Below the pieces are notes generated by a model. The model did no database searches. It saw nothing but the letters and a program-made list of their open reading frames with translations, and was not told the origin of the DNA. The translations under genes and the position numbers were made by a program. Shown piece by piece: positions 1-8,136 of a DNA stretch of 64,000 nt (position 1 is its first letter; every line of letters starts with the position of its first letter). The DNA is from Burkholderia cepacia ATCC 25416 (GTDB lineage Bacteria > Pseudomonadota > Gammaproteobacteria > Burkholderiales > Burkholderiaceae), in contig NZ_CP012982.1 of assembly GCF_001411495.1 (NCBI RefSeq), positions 1,364,001-1,428,000 of the forward strand, read 5' to 3'.

Positions 1-294
1 CTTGTCGGTGATCGCCATCGACGACAGGATCGCGTCAATCTTGCGCGCCTGCAGCGCGGGAATCATCCCGGAGAATTCGAGCTCGACCCACTGGCAGCGC
101 AACTGCGCGCGGCGGCAGATCTCGTTGCCGAGATCGACGTCGAAGCCCTTCAGGCTGCCGTCGGGCGCTTTCGCACCCATCGGCGGATAGGTCGGATCGA
201 TGCCGAGGCGCACGACGTGCGCGTCGAGTGCAAACGCGGACGTGGCAGCCCAGCCAAGGCACAGGGAAACGAGCGGGACGAGGATACGTTTCAT
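1..294 (-). CDS. amino-acid ABC transporter periplasmic binding protein, 3' end cut by the window
   Basis: The first 98 codons are visible, read on the minus strand from an ATG at 294. They give a signal peptide (MKRILVPLVSLCLGW, cleaved near AFA) and then the start of the polar amino-acid binding fold (SBP family 3), with GIDPTYPPMG and FDVDLGNEICRR. This family captures arginine, lysine, ornithine, histidine or similar amino acids in the periplasm for an ABC importer. The same landmarks recur in the complete binding protein at 34323-35105, so the two are paralogues. The rest of the gene, and any permease or ATPase partners, lie to the left of the window. The ligand cannot be told. Confidence 0.9.
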   Translation of the reverse strand, partial: MKRILVPLVSLCLGWAATSAFALDAHVVRLGIDPTYPPMGAKAPDGSLKGFDVDLGNEICRRAQLRCQWVELEFSGMIPALQARKIDAILSSMAITDK

Positions 295-430
295 GGTCGA
301 CGGAGGACAGGAAGGAAGGCAAACGGCATCAGCCGGACTGCCTGCGATCGTAGGCGGCACGGGCCGCCGCCGGAACCATCGACTGCCTTATCATGATCGG
401 TATTTCCGATCACCGGCCCCGCGCGTGCCC

Positions 431-1351
431 ATGGCGTTCACGCTCTCCCAGCTCCGCATCTTCCAGGCCGTCGTCGAGCACGGCAGCCTGCGCGCCGCCG
501 CACGCGCGCTCGATCTCGCGCAGAGCGGCGTCACGCAGCAACTGCAGAGCCTCGAGGCGACGCTCGGCGCGACGCTGTTCACGCGCACCAATCGCGGGAT
601 CGTGCCGACGGCCGTCGGCCGGCGGCTGCTCGCGCGCTCCGGTTCGATCCTCGGCGAATGCGAGCAGGTCGAGCGGGAGATCCGGCAGTTGAGCGGCGCG
701 TACGAAGGCACCGTCACGCTCGGCCTCGTGGCCGAACCGCTGATCGACGCGTTCGCGCCCGTGCTGAGCGCGTTCCGCGCGCGCTTCGACAAGGTCGACG
801 TGCATCTGCGCACCGGCACGTCGCGGATGATGATCGGCTGGCTGCGCGAAAGCGCGGTGGATTTCGCGATCGCACTCGTCGCGAAGCAGACCGACACGAC
901 CGATCTCGCGGTCACGCCGCTGCGTGCTTCAGCGCCGGTGGTCGTGTGCCGCAACGGGCATCCGGCGATGCACGCAAAATCGCTCGCCGAACTGGCCGGT
1001 TACGCGTGGGTGTCGACGCGCTCGCCGAACCTGAGCGCCGACCCGGTCGTGAACCGGCTGCTCGCGTACTTCGACGCGCACGGCCAGCCGCCGCCGAGGA
1101 TTCTCGCGACCGTCGAAGGGATGTTCGAGACGCTGCAGATCGTCACGCAGACCGATTCCCTCGCGCTCGAAACCGAAGCCATCACGCGGCACGGGCCGTT
1201 CGCCGGCGCGCTCGCGAAGGTGCCCGTGCGCGAGCAGGCCGAATCGCAGGACATCTGCCTGCTGCAGCGCGCGGCCGTGCCGCTGACGCCGGCCGCGCAG
1301 GAACTCGCGACGATGCTCGCGTCGTACCTGAGGATGGTGCGCGGGCGGTAA
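431..1351 (+). CDS. LysR-family transcriptional regulator
   Basis: 306 residues, the normal LysR length. The N-terminal winged helix-turn-helix (about residues 4-62) begins FTLSQLRIFQAVVEHGSLRAA and contains ALDLAQSGVTQQLQSLE as its recognition region. The C-terminal two-lobed co-inducer domain follows from about residue 90. The reading frame extends further upstream, but LysR alignment needs the ATG at 431, because upstream codons carry no family sequence. It is divergent from the binding-protein gene at 1-294 with a 136-bp shared promoter region, the usual LysR arrangement, so that gene is the likeliest target. The MHS transporter on its other side converges on it. The effector is unknown. 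Confidence 0.9.
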   Translation: MAFTLSQLRIFQAVVEHGSLRAAARALDLAQSGVTQQLQSLEATLGATLFTRTNRGIVPTAVGRRLLARSGSILGECEQVEREIRQLSGAYEGTVTLGLVAEPLIDAFAPVLSAFRARFDKVDVHLRTGTSRMMIGWLRESAVDFAIALVAKQTDTTDLAVTPLRASAPVVVCRNGHPAMHAKSLAELAGYAWVSTRSPNLSADPVVNRLLAYFDAHGQPPPRILATVEGMFETLQIVTQTDSLALETEAITRHGPFAGALAKVPVREQAESQDICLLQRAAVPLTPAAQELATMLASYLRMVRGR

Positions 1352-1392
1352 GCGCGTACTGCAGCCCGCCGCCCGCCTTGCTGTGCCGCGCG

Positions 1393-2724
1393 TCAGTCCA
1401 GCGACTCCCGGGCCGTCTCGCGCAGCATCGCGACCGCGATCAGCGACAGCACCACGCACGCGGCCACGTAGCCGGCCGGCGCGAGCTTGCTGCCGGTCGT
1501 CTTCACGAGCCAGGTCGCGATCAGCTGCGCGGTGCCGCCGAAGATCGTCACCGCGAGCGCATACGCGATCGAGATGCCGGTCGCGCGCACGTGGCGCGGC
1601 AGCGACTCGCACATCAGCGCCATTTCCGACGCCGAGCCGAGCGAATAGAACAGCAGCATCAACGCGGTCAGCGGCAGGATCACCGACAGCGTCGGGTGGT
1701 GGTTCATCAGCCAGAACGCCGGGAACAGCAACAGGACCAGCACGCCGCGGCCGACGAAGATCGGCAGGCGGCGGCTGCCGAGCCGGTCCGACAGCCAGCC
1801 GAACAGCGGGCACGTGACCAGCATCACGCAGCCCGACGCGACGCCGACGAACATCGACAGCTTCATCGGCAGCCCGAGCGTGTGGATCGCATAGGTCGGC
1901 ATGTAGAACGTCAGGATGTAGGTCGACACCGTGCCGCCCATCACCGTGAGCATCAGCAGCACCACCGTGCGCGTGTGCTTCGAGAACAGCTCGTGCAGCA
2001 CGCCGCGTTCGATCCCGTGATGGCTGTCGCCGGGCGCATCGTCCGCGAGCCGGCGGCGCAGGTACATGCCGACCGGCGCGATCAGCACGCCGACGAGGAA
2101 CGGCAGCCGCCAGCCCCAGCTTTCGAGCGCATCCTTCGTCATCGTGTTCGACAGCAGCGCCGCGAAACCCGAGCCCATCAGCGCGGCGCCGCCCTGCGTC
2201 GCGAGCTGCCAGCTCGCGCGGAACGCGCGACGCGACGTGCCGCCCTGTTCGAGCAGCGTCGTCGTCGCCGCGCCGAATTCACCGCCCTGCGAGAAGCCCT
2301 GCATCAGCCGCGCAAACACGACGAGCAGCGGCGCGGCCACGCCGACCTGCGCATAGGTCGGCGCGATCGCGATCAGGCCCGTGCCGAGCGCCATCAGCAT
2401 GATCGTCAGGTTCAGCGCGGCCTTGCGCCCCTTGCGGTCCGCGTAGACGCCGAGCACGACGCTGCCGAGCGGCCGCGTGAAAAAGCCGGCGGCGAACGTC
2501 GCAACCGACAGCAGCAGCGACGTGGTCGGGTCGCTCGACGGGAAGAACAGCTTGCCGATCAGCACCGCGAAGAAGCCGTACACGGTGAAATCGAAAAATT
2601 CCAGCCAGTTGCCGATCACGGCCGCCGCGATCGCACCGCGCCGCGTGACGGCCGGTGCGCGCGGCGTGCCGACTTCGGCGCCCCCCGTCGACGCGGGGTG
2701 CAGCGCGAGATGGTCTTTCTGCAT
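1393..2724 (-). CDS. MFS transporter of the metabolite:H+ symporter (MHS) type
   Basis: 443 residues with about twelve hydrophobic segments. The start (VIGNWLEFFDFTVYGFFAVL) and the loop 2-3 motif GVYADRKGRKAALNLT are typical of the MHS branch (ShiA, ProP, citrate and alpha-ketoglutarate permeases). FARLMQGFSQGGEFGAATT in segments 4-5 is also characteristic. These inner-membrane carriers import organic acids or zwitterions with protons. The M20 amidohydrolase gene lies just upstream on the same strand (59-bp gap), so the pair probably forms one operon in which the carrier imports, or exports the product of, the amide substrate. The exact substrate cannot be read. Confidence 0.88.
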   Translation of the reverse strand: MQKDHLALHPASTGGAEVGTPRAPAVTRRGAIAAAVIGNWLEFFDFTVYGFFAVLIGKLFFPSSDPTTSLLLSVATFAAGFFTRPLGSVVLGVYADRKGRKAALNLTIMLMALGTGLIAIAPTYAQVGVAAPLLVVFARLMQGFSQGGEFGAATTTLLEQGGTSRRAFRASWQLATQGGAALMGSGFAALLSNTMTKDALESWGWRLPFLVGVLIAPVGMYLRRRLADDAPGDSHHGIERGVLHELFSKHTRTVVLLMLTVMGGTVSTYILTFYMPTYAIHTLGLPMKLSMFVGVASGCVMLVTCPLFGWLSDRLGSRRLPIFVGRGVLVLLLFPAFWLMNHHPTLSVILPLTALMLLFYSLGSASEMALMCESLPRHVRATGISIAYALAVTIFGGTAQLIATWLVKTTGSKLAPAGYVAACVVLSLIAVAMLRETARESLD

Positions 2725-2783
2725 CGCTATCCTCTCCTGTCAATGCGGCCGGAAGCGCCGGCCGCGCGCCACCGCCGCCGGAA

Positions 2784-3977
2784 TCACCGCCCGAGGTAAC
2801 GCTCCACGAGACGCGTCCAGAACGCCGCACCGATCGGCAGGTTGCGATCGTTGAAGTCGTATTTCGGGTTGTGCACCATGCAGCCGTCCTCGCCTTCGCC
2901 GTTGCCGAGCCGCACGAACGAGCCCGGCCGCTGCTGCAGCATGAACGCGAAATCCTCGCTGCCCATCAGCAGGTCGGTCTGCTCGACCACGTGCTTGTCG
3001 CCGACCAGTTCGCGCGCGACCTGCGCGGCGAAATCCGTTTCGGCATCCGTATTGATGACGACCGGATAGCCCTCGATGTACTCGACGTTCGCGCTCGCGC
3101 CGTAGCTCGCGGCCTGCGTTTCGGCCAGCTCGGTGATGCGGCGCTTGAGCAGCGCGCGCACTTCCGGGCTGAACGACCGCACGCTGAGTTCGAGGCGCGC
3201 GCCGTTCGGAATCACATTGTTCGCGGTGCCCGCGTGCATCGAGCCGACCGTGACGACCGCCGGCTGCGACGGGTCGACGTTGCGCGCGACGATCGTCTGC
3301 AGCGCCATCACGATGCTCGCCGCGACGACGACCGGGTCGACCGTCAGGTGCGGCCGTGCCGCGTGGCCGCCGACGCCTTCGATCGTGATGATCGCCTTGT
3401 CGCCGGCCGACATGAACGGGCCGCGCCGCGTGAGGAACACGCCCGGCGCCGCGCCCGGATGGTTGTGCATGCCAAACACGGCGTCGCACGGGAAGCGTTC
3501 GAACAGGCCGTCGTCGATCATCTTCTTCGCGCCGCTGTCGACGCCGTGCTCTTCCGCCGGCTGGAAATACAGGTGCACGGTGCCGGAGAAGTTGCGCGTC
3601 TTCGCGAGATGCTGCGCGGCGCCGAGCAGCATCGTCGTGTGGCCGTCGTGGCCGCATGCGTGCATCTTGCCGTGCGTGCCGCTCGCATACGGCAGGCCGG
3701 TCGCCTCGACGATCGGCAACGCGTCCATGTCCGCGCGAATGCCGATGCTGCGCGCGCCGTCGCCCACCCGCAGCGTGCCGACCACGCCCGTCTTGCCGAC
3801 CCCGCGCGTCACCTGCCAGCCCCATTGCTCGAGCTTGTCCGCGACGAGCGCGGCCGTGTCGTGCTCTTCGTACGCGAGTTCGGGGTGGTGATGGATGTGG
3901 TGACGGATCTCGCGCAGCCCGCCGGCGGCGGGCATCAGATCCTCGACTTCGGTGAAGCGGGTATCGGTGGTCATCAA
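2784..3977 (-). CDS. M20-family metal-dependent amidohydrolase (hippurate hydrolase-like)
   Basis: 397 residues, a standard length for the HipO / N-acyl-amino-acid amidohydrolase group. The metal ligands of the M20 peptidase fold are present: IRADMDALPI, GKMHACGHDGHTTML, YFQPAEEHGVDSGAK and VFGMHNHPGAAPG. The dimerisation insert follows (ISAGDKAIITIEG-like region, then GVGGHAARPH). Members hydrolyse N-acyl, N-benzoyl or N-carbamoyl amino acids or indole conjugates in the cytoplasm. There is no signal peptide. It precedes the MHS transporter and is probably co-transcribed with it. The AT-rich stretch about 4040-4105 upstream is the likely promoter. Confidence 0.9.
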   Translation of the reverse strand: MMTTDTRFTEVEDLMPAAGGLREIRHHIHHHPELAYEEHDTAALVADKLEQWGWQVTRGVGKTGVVGTLRVGDGARSIGIRADMDALPIVEATGLPYASGTHGKMHACGHDGHTTMLLGAAQHLAKTRNFSGTVHLYFQPAEEHGVDSGAKKMIDDGLFERFPCDAVFGMHNHPGAAPGVFLTRRGPFMSAGDKAIITIEGVGGHAARPHLTVDPVVVAASIVMALQTIVARNVDPSQPAVVTVGSMHAGTANNVIPNGARLELSVRSFSPEVRALLKRRITELAETQAASYGASANVEYIEGYPVVINTDAETDFAAQVARELVGDKHVVEQTDLLMGSEDFAFMLQQRPGSFVRLGNGEGEDGCMVHNPKYDFNDRNLPIGAAFWTRLVERYLGR

Positions 3978-4172
3978 GGGGCTCCTGCGTTTGTCTGCGC
4001 ACGCCGGTGGCGCGTGCGGGAAAGCGAGCCACTATAGCCAGCCGATATCGGTTCAATAAGATGCGGAATTTTTCACCGTGATAAGTATTTTTAATCAGGG
4101 TTAATGCGTAGTCGGCTCATCGCTTTCGACGCGAACGTCACGGCTTTCCGGTAATCGGCAACCAAGTCGGAG

Positions 4173-4197
4173 CGGCCGGGCGCGACACGCCCGGCCG
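4173..4197 (-). terminator. GC-rich hairpin after the catabolic operon
   Basis: Ten-base-pair perfect inverted repeat (CGGCCGGGCG / CGCCCGGCCG) with a 5-nt loop, 18 bp beyond the last reading frame of the minus-strand operon. There is no clear U-tract on the minus-strand side, so it is either a weak or Rho-assisted terminator, or an RNA-stabilising end. Confidence 0.45.
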
Positions 4198-4215
4198 TTG
4201 CCATCGCAGACGAAT

Positions 4216-4620
4216 TCAGTTCGTCCGGGCATTCAGTTTCGCCACGAGGACGTCGCCGAATTCCGGCGCCGACATCGGCTGCTGCCCCGTGATCAGCTCG
4301 CGATCGACGACCACGTTGCTGTGCCAGTTCGCCACCGTGTCGACGTGGGCGCCGGCTTCGGCCAGCGCGTTCACCGGATAGAACTGCACGTTGCCGCCGA
4401 GCCCGCTCGGCCCTTCAAGCTGCTGCTCCTCGCCCGTCGAGAAAACGGTCATCCGGTAACCGGCATACGGCCAGCCGGCCGCGAGGGAATTCGCGTTGCC
4501 GTCGTTGGCGACCATCGATGCAACGAAGGCATTCGGGTCGAGCAGCGTGGACAGCAACACGATCGGCCCGTGACAGATGATCCCCTATTCGCGCAGGAGT
4601 CTCGCGACATCCTCCTTGCG
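4216..4620 (-). pseudogene. DJ-1/PfpI family protein, 5'-truncated remnant
   Basis: The minus strand encodes the C-terminal half of a PfpI/ThiJ-type glutamine-amidotransferase-like protein. The nucleophile elbow GIICHGPIVLLS is intact, followed by GWPYAGYRMTVFS, FYPVNALAEAGAHV and WHSNVVVDRELITGQ. No start codon or N-terminal half exists. The frame opens right after the stop of the upstream hydrolase, reads RKEDVARLLRE, then hits an in-frame TAG at 4585-4587 where the family normally has about nine more residues before the elbow. I infer a 5' truncation plus a small internal deletion. Intact relatives are cytoplasmic proteins of about 225-230 residues, some of them glyoxalase III or chaperone-like. 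Confidence 0.75.
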
Positions 4621-5553
4621 CTACGCAAATCCGTACAGCTTCGCCGGGTTCGTGACGAATATCCGTTGCTGCCAGTCCGCCCGCCCGATCCAGCCGGCGA
4701 TCACGTCCAGCATGCTCGCGTCGTCCGGCTTGTCCGTCTTCTGCGTCGGGTGCGGCCAGTCGGTGCCCCACAGCATGCGCTCCGGCGCCATGTCGATCAG
4801 CGCCTTCGCGACCGGCGCGACGTCGTCGTAGGCCGGCGCCCCCGACTTGCTGTCAACGTACGGTCCCGACAACGTGATCCACGTATGGCCCTTTTCGACG
4901 AGGCGTTGCGCAGTCCGAAACGCGGCCGACGACAGCCCGCCGGGCTGCGGCACATGCGCGATATGGTCGATGACGAGCGGGCACGGCAGCGCCGCAAGAT
5001 GTGGCTCCAGCTCCGGCAGTCGCGCGCCCTGCACCACCAGTTCGATATGCCACCCGAGGTTCGCAATGCGCGCGGCGAGCGGCGCCAGCATGTCGAGCGT
5101 CGTCGCGCCCGGATAGCTCAGGTTGAACCGGATCGCACGGATGCCGCCGCGATCGAGCGCCCGAAGTTCGTCGTCGCTCACGGTGCCGTCGACGACGGCC
5201 ACCCCGCGCGCGGCATCGCCGAACTGCGCGAGCGCCGCCAGCGTGCAGCGGTTGTCCGTCCCGTACGTCGACGGCGTCACGACCACGTTGCGCGTCACGC
5301 CGATACGCGTCTGCACGCGCCGGTATTGCGCGACGGTCGCATTCGGCGGCCGCAGCGTCGTGCCCGGCGCGACCGGGAACCGGTCGTCGTAGATGTGCAT
5401 GTGACAGTCGATCGCCCCTTCGGGCAATTGGAACACCGGGCGCTCGATGCCGCTCGACCACGTTTCGTCGGCCGCGGCCAGCGTCGGCAATGCGGCCGAA
5501 GCCAGCGTCGCGCCGGCGATCCTGAGGAATTCGCGTCTCGCGATGCGCGCCAT
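4621..5553 (-). CDS. Tat-exported TIM-barrel metal-dependent hydrolase (amidohydrolase family 2)
   Basis: 310 residues. The N-terminus has a twin-arginine signal (RREFLRIAG at residues 6-14, hydrophobic stretch, cleavage near LAAADE), so it is predicted to act in the periplasm, which is unusual for this family. The barrel begins AIDCHMHIYD, with the HxH metal pair at H51 and H53. The late aspartate is D265 in WGTDWPHP. Family relatives (COG3618) include 2-pyrone-4,6-dicarboxylate hydrolase, fuconolactonase and galactarolactone isomerase, so the substrate is probably a lactone. The gene lies 2 bp downstream of an ACS transporter and closes the operon before the PfpI remnant. Start chosen for the intact signal. 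The longer upstream frame is not protein-like. Confidence 0.88.
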   Translation of the reverse strand: MARIARREFLRIAGATLASAALPTLAAADETWSSGIERPVFQLPEGAIDCHMHIYDDRFPVAPGTTLRPPNATVAQYRRVQTRIGVTRNVVVTPSTYGTDNRCTLAALAQFGDAARGVAVVDGTVSDDELRALDRGGIRAIRFNLSYPGATTLDMLAPLAARIANLGWHIELVVQGARLPELEPHLAALPCPLVIDHIAHVPQPGGLSSAAFRTAQRLVEKGHTWITLSGPYVDSKSGAPAYDDVAPVAKALIDMAPERMLWGTDWPHPTQKTDKPDDASMLDVIAGWIGRADWQQRIFVTNPAKLYGFA

Positions 5554-5555
5554 GA

Positions 5556-6878
5556 TCAGATCGTCCCCGTCTTGCCGACCAGCTTGCCGGACGCATGATC
5601 GCGCGTGAGCAGCAGCAGCGTCGCGACGCTCACGAGCGTGAGGATCGCGAGCGGCATCAATGCGAGCGCGTAGCTGCCCGTCGCCGCCTTCACCCACCCG
5701 TATACGTTCACCATCAGCCCGCCGCCGAGCAGGTTCGCGATCGCATTGACCGTCGCGAGCCCGGCCGCCACGGTGCTGTTGGACAGCATGTCGGTCGCGA
5801 GCGCCCAGAACGGGCCCTTGAACGAATACGCGCCGACCAGCACCGCACAGAGCATGCAGACCGTCGGCAGCAGCGATCCGCTCAGCGACGTCGCGAACAG
5901 GCCCACGCCGATCAGCAGCATCGGCACGACCGTGTGCCAGCGCCGTTCGCCGATGCGGTCCGAGCGCCGGCCCCAGTAGACCATCAGGATCGAGGCCACC
6001 GCATACGGCACCGAATTCAGCAGGCCGGTCTCCATGACGGTCAGGCCGAACGACTTCAGGAGCTGCGGCTGCCACACGGACAGCGTGCTGCCTGCCGCGG
6101 AAGCACACGTGTCGACGAGCGCGAGGCACAGCACGTAGCGGTTGCGGAACAGTTGCGTGAGCGGCAGAGACGGCACTTTCTTGCGCGTCTTGTGGCCCGC
6201 GGCCAACGCGGCCGTGAGCCATGCGCGCTCGTCGTCGTCGAGCCACTTCGCGTCGTCCGGCTTGTTCGTCAGCATGAACAGGCACGCGACGCCGAGCAGC
6301 ACGGTCGGAATGCCTTCGAGGATGAACAGCCAGTGCCAGCCGCGCAGGCCCCAGACGCCGTCCATCTGCAACAGCAGCGCGGAGATCGGCGAGCCGATGA
6401 AGCTCGCGGCCGGAATCGCGACCATGAACGTCGCGACGATCCGCGCACGGTACTGCGCGGGAATCCAGTACGACAGATAAAGCAGCACGCCCGGGAAGAA
6501 GCCGGCCTCGGCGGCGCCCAGCAGGAAACGCAGCACGTAGAACGTCGTCGCGTTGTGCACGAGCGCGGTCGCCGCCGACACGATGCCCCACGTGATCATG
6601 ATCCGTGCGATCCAGATCCGCGCGCCGTATTTCTGCAGCGCGAGATTGCTCGGCACTTCGAAAAAGAAGTATGAAATGAAGAACAGGCTGCTGCCGAAGC
6701 CGAAGACCTGTGCCGACATTCCCAGGTCATGGTTCATCTGCAGCGACGCCATCCCGACGTTGCCCCGGTCGATGAAGGCAAGCAGGTAGCAGATCATCAA
6801 GAAGGGAATGAGTCGCCAGACGACCTTGCGTAGGGTCCGGCGCTCGATCGCGGACGCTTCCATGAAACCGGTTTGCAT
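5556..6878 (-). CDS. MFS transporter, anion:cation symporter (ACS) type
   Basis: 440 residues, twelve predicted membrane segments. The start (RKVVWRLIPFLMICYLLAFIDRGNVGMA) and the segment 4-5 stretch LLGAAEAGFFPGVLLYLSYW are hallmarks of the ACS group, which takes up phthalate, tartrate, glucarate/galactarate, hexuronates and similar organic anions with protons. The start at 6878 was chosen because the family N-terminus begins there, although the open frame runs further. It is followed after 2 bp by the Tat-exported hydrolase, so the transporter may import that enzyme's product. Downstream of the DHA3-type carrier by 22 bp. Confidence 0.88.
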   Translation of the reverse strand: MQTGFMEASAIERRTLRKVVWRLIPFLMICYLLAFIDRGNVGMASLQMNHDLGMSAQVFGFGSSLFFISYFFFEVPSNLALQKYGARIWIARIMITWGIVSAATALVHNATTFYVLRFLLGAAEAGFFPGVLLYLSYWIPAQYRARIVATFMVAIPAASFIGSPISALLLQMDGVWGLRGWHWLFILEGIPTVLLGVACLFMLTNKPDDAKWLDDDERAWLTAALAAGHKTRKKVPSLPLTQLFRNRYVLCLALVDTCASAAGSTLSVWQPQLLKSFGLTVMETGLLNSVPYAVASILMVYWGRRSDRIGERRWHTVVPMLLIGVGLFATSLSGSLLPTVCMLCAVLVGAYSFKGPFWALATDMLSNSTVAAGLATVNAIANLLGGGLMVNVYGWVKAATGSYALALMPLAILTLVSVATLLLLTRDHASGKLVGKTGTI

Positions 6879-6900
6879 GTTGTCTCCGTTTATTGTGCGC

Positions 6901-8136
6901 TTACGCGCGTATCTGTGAACGAGTGAACCGTTGCCACGCGATGACCGCGATGACGCCGCTCGCGAGCACGGCCGCCATGGCGGCAAAGGTGTGTCGCACG
7001 CCGAGCGCCTCGGACGCGCTGCCGACGAGCAGGTAACCGAACGGCATCGTGCCGTTGTAGGCCATGCCGTACATCCCGACGAGCCCGCCGCGCACGTGTT
7101 CCGGACACTGGCGCTGAATGGTCGCGTTGGTCGACGTGGCCGCGAACGTGAGGCTGAAGCCGAGGGCATAGAACGCGGGAATCGATCCCGCCGCATCGGT
7201 CGTCGCGGCCAGCACGGCCAGCGCGCCGACGGCCGTCCACGGCGCATACGCGATGAACCGGTGCGACGCGCGCGGGCCGAACGCCGACGACAGCAGCGCC
7301 GCCGCGCTCAACGAGCCGGCCCCGGCGCACGCGAAGAACACGCCGGTAAAGCGCGCGGCGTCGTGAAAGCCCTGGTCCGCGAGCAGCGGCACGAGCGTCT
7401 GGTAGCTGCCGGCGAACAGGCCGATGCACGCGAGAATCGGCAGATAGCGGGCCGAGAACGCATCGGACAGCACGTAACCGACCGCGTCGCGCAGGCCGCT
7501 CTCCGCGCGCGACGGGCGGTCCACCGACGCGGTCCGGATCGAGCGCACGCACGCCACCATGAAGCACAGCGCGAGCGCGTAGATCGCAAACGACGTCCGC
7601 GGCCCGAGCGTCGGATAGACGAATCCGGCGATGGTCGGGCCGACCATGCGCCCGACGTTGTAGACCATCGTGTTCATCGCGACCGCGTTGGACGTGTGCG
7701 TTGCATCCTGCAGGCTCGTCAGCAGCAGCACCTGCCGTGCCGGCGTTTCCACCGCGCTCGACACGCCGATCGCCAGTGCATGCGCGAGGATCAGCTTCAC
7801 GCCGAGCAGGCCGAGCAGCGACAACGTGAAGAGGCTGCCCGTCAGCAGCAGCGATGTCGTGAGCACGCAGAGCGTCACGCGGCGCGCGTTGGCCGAGCCG
7901 ATGCGGGAGCCCGCCACCGGCGCGACGATCAGTTGCGGCCCGTACAGCAGGAAGTTGAGCAGCGCGAGGATCGCCGCCGAGCCGGACAGGTGATAGATCA
8001 GCAGATTCAGCGTGACGTTCTGCGTCCAGCTGCCGAGCACCGATGCGACCTGCCCGCTCAGATAGCGCCGCAGCGATGCCTCCGACAGCGCGGGAAACAG
8101 CCGGCTCGCCCACCCCGCTTGCGTCGCCACGTTCAT
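6901..8136 (-). CDS. MFS transporter of the DHA3 (EntS-like) exporter type
   Basis: 411 residues. LFPALSEASLRRYLSGQVASVLGSWTQ and VAPVAGSRIGSANARRV match the DHA3 branch, whose best-known members export siderophores or macrolides. The pattern differs clearly from the two ACS carriers in the same operon. Its start codon overlaps the stop of the preceding carrier in an ATGA tetranucleotide (8133-8136), a sign of translational coupling. Having a likely exporter between importers suggests release of a toxic intermediate or by-product, but this is inference. Confidence 0.83.
   Translation of the reverse strand: MNVATQAGWASRLFPALSEASLRRYLSGQVASVLGSWTQNVTLNLLIYHLSGSAAILALLNFLLYGPQLIVAPVAGSRIGSANARRVTLCVLTTSLLLTGSLFTLSLLGLLGVKLILAHALAIGVSSAVETPARQVLLLTSLQDATHTSNAVAMNTMVYNVGRMVGPTIAGFVYPTLGPRTSFAIYALALCFMVACVRSIRTASVDRPSRAESGLRDAVGYVLSDAFSARYLPILACIGLFAGSYQTLVPLLADQGFHDAARFTGVFFACAGAGSLSAAALLSSAFGPRASHRFIAYAPWTAVGALAVLAATTDAAGSIPAFYALGFSLTFAATSTNATIQRQCPEHVRGGLVGMYGMAYNGTMPFGYLLVGSASEALGVRHTFAAMAAVLASGVIAVIAWQRFTRSQIRA

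Noticed and set aside
658..2799. 713-codon plus-strand open frame across the MHS transporter gene
   Set aside because: Arg/Asp/Ala-rich shadow of a high-GC gene on the other strand. No family sequence, and real genes cover both strands' coding signal.
4198..5598. 466-codon plus-strand open frame opposite the Tat-exported hydrolase
   Set aside because: Antisense shadow, with no start signal and biased low-complexity composition.
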